A stretch of 8,055 nt of DNA from Desulfobacteraceae bacterium (GTDB taxonomy: Bacteria; Desulfobacterota; Desulfobacteria; Desulfobacterales; Desulfobacteraceae). Below are positions 4,190 through 8,055 of the stretch, piece by piece. The stretch is taken from assembly GCA_015486915.1 (NCBI GenBank), contig WFQS01000040.1, forward strand, positions 1 through 8,055, given 5' to 3'. Made by a program: the position numbers and the translations under genes. Position 1 is the stretch's first letter, and each line of letters opens with the position of its first letter. The notes below the pieces were generated by a model. The model was not told the origin of the DNA. It saw only the letters and a program-made list of their open reading frames with translations, and did not search any database.

Positions 4190-7100
4190 ATGGCAAAAAT
4201 CAGAGTATATGAGCTGGCCAAAAAGCTGAATATGACAAATAAAGTATTGCTTTCAAAGCTTAAGGCTATGAACATAGATGTGAAAAGCCATATGAGTTCT
4301 TTGGAAGATGAAGTTGTTGTTAAAATTAAGAAAAACCTGTTTGGAAAGAAAAAAATTAAATCTGATATCAGGGTGAAGTCATCAGTAATCCGCAGACGTA
4401 AACCAAAAAAATCTTTACCTGTTTCAGATGTGCCTGAAAATGAGCAGGAGCAAGTTTTGCCTGTGGATACAGAGGAAGCACAATCAGATGCAATTGATGT
4501 TGAGAAAGATTCTGAAATTTTAAAAACGGATTCCGGGGATAAACCTGGTAAAGGGGAGAAAAAACAGATTTTAAGTAAAGTCAGTGAAAAAGATAACAAA
4601 AAATCTGTCAAAGCCGAAACTACTGGTGCTGTTTCAGGAAAAAAAGCTGATGGAACTGCAAAGAGTTCAGAATCTTTAAAGTCTGCAAAAAAGCATGTAA
4701 AACCAGTTGAATCTGCAAAAATTGTTAAGCCGGCAGTAAGCCTCCAGCCAGATAAACCCGTTAAGCCCGTGAAAAAAAAGACCCAGTATGAGCCGGAAGT
4801 TATGGGGGATAAAAACAAAATTGAACCTGTGCCTTCAGCAAAACCTGTACCTTCTGTAAAAACAGAAAAATCAGTTCCAACAGGAATAAAAGAAAAAGAA
4901 AAAAAAGTTGCAGGGGGAAAGGATGATCTTAAAGTAAAAACTAAAAAGGCAATAAAGAAAGAAACCAAAAAAGAAACAAAGAAAGAATCTGCAAAAGATA
5001 TTGGGAACGGGGATATTGAACCGGAGCGTATAGAAACTGAATTAAAGGCTGACAAAGCTGATATTAAAAAGCTTCATGCGGAAAAAAGTAAAGACAGGGA
5101 TAAAACCGGAGCTTCAAAAGAAACCTATTCTCTATTGGAAGCTGAAGGAAAAGCTGTTTCCCCTGAAGTGACTTGTGACCCAAAAAAACATGATTCAGAG
5201 GTAAAAAAGAAGAGGCGCAGAAAAAAGAAAACTATAAAAAAATCAACACCTGCCAAAATCATAAGAATGGCCGTACCGATTCCCGTGGATTCCACAAAGG
5301 AAAAGGATAAGCATGGATTAAAAGGGAAACGTCCTAAGCCCAAAAGAGTTGTTGATAAGCCGGCAAAATCTTCTGCAAAACCTGCATATAAAAAATTCGG
5401 TAAGGGAAAAATTGCTGCTAAGCCTGGTTCCATTCCTGTTACAGGGCCGCCAGCTGAACCAAAGGTTACGAGAAAAAAAGACAAAAAGAAAAAAGACCAT
5501 GGTATAGTTACCGGTGAAGAGATTACAAGTAAGAAGAAACGACTGAAAAAAAGAAAATCCATAGTTGAAGGTAAAGACCTCTATGAAAGTAAACGTGGAC
5601 GAAAAAGAGGGCGTAAAAAAGATTCCAGGGCCAAAAAAGGTAAGATTTTAAGTACAACTATTACAACTCCAAAGGCAATAAAACGGCGTATTAAAATTGA
5701 TGAAACCATAGAACTTTCGGAATTTGCCAAAAGAATGGGTATCAAGGCCAATGAGATGATTCAGAAACTCATGACCCTTGGAGTTATGGTGACATTGAAT
5801 CAGACAATTGATTTTGATACAGCAACCCTTGTTGCGTCGGAATTCGGATTTGAAGTTGAAAAAGCTTCCTTTGAAGAAGATATCCTGATACATGCCCATG
5901 ATACGGAAAATGATGCCGGAACACAGATCACAAGGTCTCCTGTTGTGACCATCATGGGACACGTTGATCACGGCAAAACATCCCTTCTTGATGTTATAAG
6001 AAAATCAAAAATAACTACTGGTGAAGCAGGCGGGATTACCCAGCATATAGGGGCTTATAATGTTAAAACAAAAAATGGAACAATTACTTTTCTTGATACA
6101 CCTGGCCATGCTGCATTTACATCCATGAGAGCAAGGGGCGCCCAAGTCACGGATATTGTTGTGCTTGTTGTTGCAGCTGATGACGGTGTGATGCCCCAGA
6201 CCATTGAAGCCATAAACCACTCCAGGGATGCAGGTGTTCCCGTTGTAGTTGCAATAAATAAAATGGATAAACCAGATGCCGATCCTGACAGGGTTACACG
6301 TGAGTTATCGGAACATGGGCTTGTTTCAGAGGACTGGGGCGGAGATGTGATCTTCGTCAAAGTTTCGGCAAAGGCTGAAACGGGAATAGATACTCTTCTT
6401 GAGATGGTTCTTTTACAGTCTGAAGTGTTGGAATTAAAGGCAAATCCTGACAGACTTGCAAAGGGACATGTTGTTGAGGCGCGCCTTGATGCAGGCCGCG
6501 GCCCCATTGCAACTATCCTTGTTGAACAGGGCACTTTAAAGGTAGGGCAGCCCGTTGTGTGCGGACTGCATGCCGGTAAAATCAGAATAATGATCGATGA
6601 TACGGGAACAAGTATAAAGGAAGCAGGTCCCAGTACTCCCGTTGAAATTATCGGGTTAAGCGGAGTTCCCGAGGCAGGTGATGAATTTGTGGCCCTTGAT
6701 TCTGAAAAGAACGCAAAGCAGATAAGTCTTCACAGAATGCAGAAGCAGCGTTCAAAGGAGCTTGCAAAGAAAAGCCGTGCAAACCTTGAAAAACTTTTTG
6801 CAAGCATGGGTACTGATCAGGCAAAGGAATTAAACCTTATCATAAAGGCCGATGTCAACGGTTCCATTGAAGCGCTTAACGATTCTCTTATGAAACTTGC
6901 AAAGGATGAGGTGACAATAAATATTGTTCATTCCGGGACAGGCACGATTAATGAATCCGATATTTCTCTTGCAGTTGTTTCCCATGCAATTATCATTGGG
7001 TTTAATGTCAGACCAGGATCACATGTCCGTGAAATGGCAAAAAAAGAAAATGTGGATATGCGTTTTTATGACATTATTTACAATGTTATAAATGATATTA

Positions 7101-7450
7101 AAGCTGCCATTAACGGGCTTATGCCATCAACTTTCCATGAAATCATCATTGGAACTGCAGAAGTGCGTGATACTTTTGTTATCCCCAATAAAGGTACAAT
7201 TGCAGGTTCATTTGTGGTTGATGGAAAAGTTGTCAGGGGTGAGAAAATACGTCTGTTAAGGGATGGGGTTGTAAAATGCGACAGTGTTTTATCTTCCTTA
7301 AGGCGTTTTAAAGATGATGTCAAAGAGGTTGCTCAAGGATATGAATGCGGTATCAGTCTTGAGAAATACAACGACATAAAAATCGGTGATGTTTTTGAAT
7401 GTTACAAAATGGAAGAGAGAAGACCTGAAATGGAGCCTGTAAAAGAATGA
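4190..7450 (+). CDS. infB: Translation initiation factor IF-2
   Basis: Cytoplasmic GTPase that recruits fMet-tRNA to the 30S subunit and promotes subunit joining. It has 1086 residues against 890 in E. coli. Domain order: first IF2_N module at 1-52 ([22 protein letters not shown]); a very long Lys/Glu/Pro/Ser linker at about 55-485, ending in a strongly basic stretch (448-484); and a second IF2_N module at about 501-570 ([20 protein letters not shown]). The G domain starts near 582, with G1 GHVDHGKT (590-597), G2 [11 protein letters not shown]3 DTPGH (636-640), G4 NKMD (690-693) and G5 SAK (726-728). Spacing between these motifs matches E. coli exactly. Domain II and the C1 and C2 domains follow ([37 protein letters not shown]). 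C2 binds initiator tRNA in the known family. All catalytic motifs are intact; the extra length is in the linker. The stop overlaps the rbfA start. Confidence 0.98.
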   Translation: MAKIRVYELAKKLNMTNKVLLSKLKAMNIDVKSHMSSLEDEVVVKIKKNLFGKKKIKSDIRVKSSVIRRRKPKKSLPVSDVPENEQEQVLPVDTEEAQSDAIDVEKDSEILKTDSGDKPGKGEKKQILSKVSEKDNKKSVKAETTGAVSGKKADGTAKSSESLKSAKKHVKPVESAKIVKPAVSLQPDKPVKPVKKKTQYEPEVMGDKNKIEPVPSAKPVPSVKTEKSVPTGIKEKEKKVAGGKDDLKVKTKKAIKKETKKETKKESAKDIGNGDIEPERIETELKADKADIKKLHAEKSKDRDKTGASKETYSLLEAEGKAVSPEVTCDPKKHDSEVKKKRRRKKKTIKKSTPAKIIRMAVPIPVDSTKEKDKHGLKGKRPKPKRVVDKPAKSSAKPAYKKFGKGKIAAKPGSIPVTGPPAEPKVTRKKDKKKKDHGIVTGEEITSKKKRLKKRKSIVEGKDLYESKRGRKRGRKKDSRAKKGKILSTTITTPKAIKRRIKIDETIELSEFAKRMGIKANEMIQKLMTLGVMVTLNQTIDFDTATLVASEFGFEVEKASFEEDILIHAHDTENDAGTQITRSPVVTIMGHVDHGKTSLLDVIRKSKITTGEAGGITQHIGAYNVKTKNGTITFLDTPGHAAFTSMRARGAQVTDIVVLVVAADDGVMPQTIEAINHSRDAGVPVVVAINKMDKPDADPDRVTRELSEHGLVSEDWGGDVIFVKVSAKAETGIDTLLEMVLLQSEVLELKANPDRLAKGHVVEARLDAGRGPIATILVEQGTLKVGQPVVCGLHAGKIRIMIDDTGTSIKEAGPSTPVEIIGLSGVPEAGDEFVALDSEKNAKQISLHRMQKQRSKELAKKSRANLEKLFASMGTDQAKELNLIIKADVNGSIEALNDSLMKLAKDEVTINIVHSGTGTINESDISLAVVSHAIIIGFNVRPGSHVREMAKKENVDMRFYDIIYNVINDIKAAINGLMPSTFHEIIIGTAEVRDTFVIPNKGTIAGSFVVDGKVVRGEKIRLLRDGVVKCDSVLSSLRRFKDDVKEVAQGYECGISLEKYNDIKIGDVFECYKMEERRPEMEPVKE
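4687..5227 (+). other. Cluster of in-frame A_AAA_AAG slippery heptamers in the IF2 linker
   Basis: The dnaX-type heptamer A_AAA_AAG occurs in the zero frame at 4687-4693, 4774-4780, 5203-5209 and 5221-5227, among other A-runs that encode lysine pairs. After a -1 shift at the first two sites, TGA is met within a few codons (4708-4710 and 4789-4791). No clear stimulatory Shine-Dalgarno sequence or downstream stem is visible. The motifs are certain. Use as frameshift sites is unproven and may simply reflect AAA-biased lysine codons. Confidence 0.3.
4955..4990 (+). repeat. Three-copy 12-base coding repeat in infB
   Basis: Three tandem 12-base units encode KKET, KKET and KKES (IF2 residues 256-267). 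The units differ at third-codon positions and at the final codon, so the repeat is old or under protein-level selection rather than a fresh duplication. It lies in the disordered lysine-rich linker. Confidence 0.7.
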
Positions 7451-7791
7451 AACCCTATGCAAGGGCAGAAAGGGTCGGAATAAGAATCCAGGCTGTTCTT
7501 TCTGACCTGTTGAAAAAAAGCGTGCAGGATCCAAGACTTGAAATGGCAACGATCAGCAGTGTCAGGGTCAGTTCCGATCTAAGGGTTGCCCATGTATATT
7601 TTTCTGTTTTTGGAGATGATCTTAAAGTAGCAAAAGCGGTGAAAGGGTTTGCAAGCTCCCGTGGATTCATTAAAAAACGCCTTGCTGCAAAATTGGGGTT
7701 GAGATACATGCCTGATTTGAAATTCATCCATGATACCTCCTTTGACAGAGGAGCTGAAATAGATATTCTCCTTAAATCCATTGCAAAATGA
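7447..7791 (+). CDS. rbfA: 30S ribosome-binding factor RbfA
   Basis: Small cytoplasmic KH-fold protein that binds the 30S subunit and helps late 16S rRNA maturation, a cold-shock-related role known from E. coli. It has 114 residues, within the family's usual 110-135. Family signatures are visible: the N-terminal helix [23 protein letters not shown], the strand [19 protein letters not shown], the KH-like helix region ([24 protein letters not shown]) and [14 protein letters not shown] at the C-terminus. The ATG shares the sequence ATGA with the infB stop. GGAG at 7432-7435 is too far upstream to be an ideal ribosome site, so translation is probably coupled to infB termination. It likewise overlaps truB by ATGA. 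Confidence 0.97.
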   Translation: MKPYARAERVGIRIQAVLSDLLKKSVQDPRLEMATISSVRVSSDLRVAHVYFSVFGDDLKVAKAVKGFASSRGFIKKRLAAKLGLRYMPDLKFIHDTSFDRGAEIDILLKSIAK

Positions 7792-8055
7792 CAAACAACG
7801 GTATTATCGTAATTGACAAGCCCTCAGGAATATCTTCCGCAAAAGTAGTTGCCCGGGTCAAAAAGACTCTTGGTGTAAAAAAAGCAGGTCATGCAGGTAC
7901 CCTTGATCCCTTTGCAACGGGACTGCTTATATGCGGTATTAACAAGGGTACAAAACTTTCAAGGTTTCTCCTTGGAGGGGAAAAAAAATATACCGGAATA
8001 GTTCATCTTGGTTTTGAAACCGATACCCTTGATCCCACGGGAGCTGTTGTAAAAA
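7788..8055 (+). CDS. truB: tRNA pseudouridine-55 synthase TruB, 5' part
   Basis: Converts U55 in the T loop of tRNAs to pseudouridine; the E. coli enzyme also acts as a tRNA-folding chaperone. Only the first 89 residues of a family usually near 300 are in the window. The N-terminal signatures are clear: IDKPSGISS (residues 9-17), then [17 protein letters not shown] (31-47), which contains the catalytic aspartate D40. The active-site tyrosine region ([11 protein letters not shown]68) and TDTLDPTG (78-85) follow. The ATG overlaps the rbfA stop as ATGA, with no Shine-Dalgarno sequence upstream, so re-initiation after rbfA is likely. The gene continues past the right edge; nothing visible is damaged. 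Confidence 0.97.
   Translation, partial: MTNNGIIVIDKPSGISSAKVVARVKKTLGVKKAGHAGTLDPFATGLLICGINKGTKLSRFLLGGEKKYTGIVHLGFETDTLDPTGAVVK

Noticed and set aside
4150..5055. A 301-residue - strand ORF rich in Phe and Ser
   Set aside because: It is the antisense of the lysine/glutamate-rich IF2 linker. Its Phe/Ser composition follows from reversed AAA/GAA codons, and it overlaps the infB start.

Overview
The window holds a conserved housekeeping block for translation and transcription, apparently from a sulfate-reducer-like deltaproteobacterium. Desulfobacterales is my best guess, from moderate-to-low GC, the style of the protein sequences and the gene order; no phylogeny was run. All protein genes lie on the + strand. 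I see no mobile element, CRISPR array, phage gene or defence gene, and no protein family I would call new.

Layout: (1) 1-1760, the 3' part of pheT (phenylalanyl-tRNA synthetase beta chain), entering from the left edge. (2) 1761-2160, a 400-base non-coding stretch. It contains a small direct/inverted repeat cluster at the pheT stop, a near-consensus sigma70 promoter, a complete tRNA-Gly(CCC) with encoded CCA, a roughly 90-base trailer with weak hairpins, a strong intrinsic terminator and an AT-rich rimP leader. (3) 2161-8055, rimP, nusA, infB, rbfA and the start of truB. rimP and nusA are 18 bases apart and nusA and infB 91 bases apart, while infB/rbfA and rbfA/truB overlap by four bases (ATGA).

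How the genes work together: RimP and RbfA help mature the 30S subunit. IF2 (infB) brings initiator tRNA and joins the subunits. TruB makes pseudouridine 55 in tRNAs. NusA controls pausing, termination and antitermination, including of stable RNA transcription. The order tRNA - terminator - rimP - nusA - infB - rbfA - truB resembles the E. coli metY-rimP-nusA-infB operon, with a glycine tRNA in place of initiator tRNA.

The most useful leads are regulatory. They are the terminator between the tRNA and a rimP gene that lacks both a clear promoter with a -35 box and a Shine-Dalgarno sequence, a possible leaderless rimP start, and an enlarged lysine-rich IF2 linker that carries repeated in-frame dnaX-type slippery heptamers.
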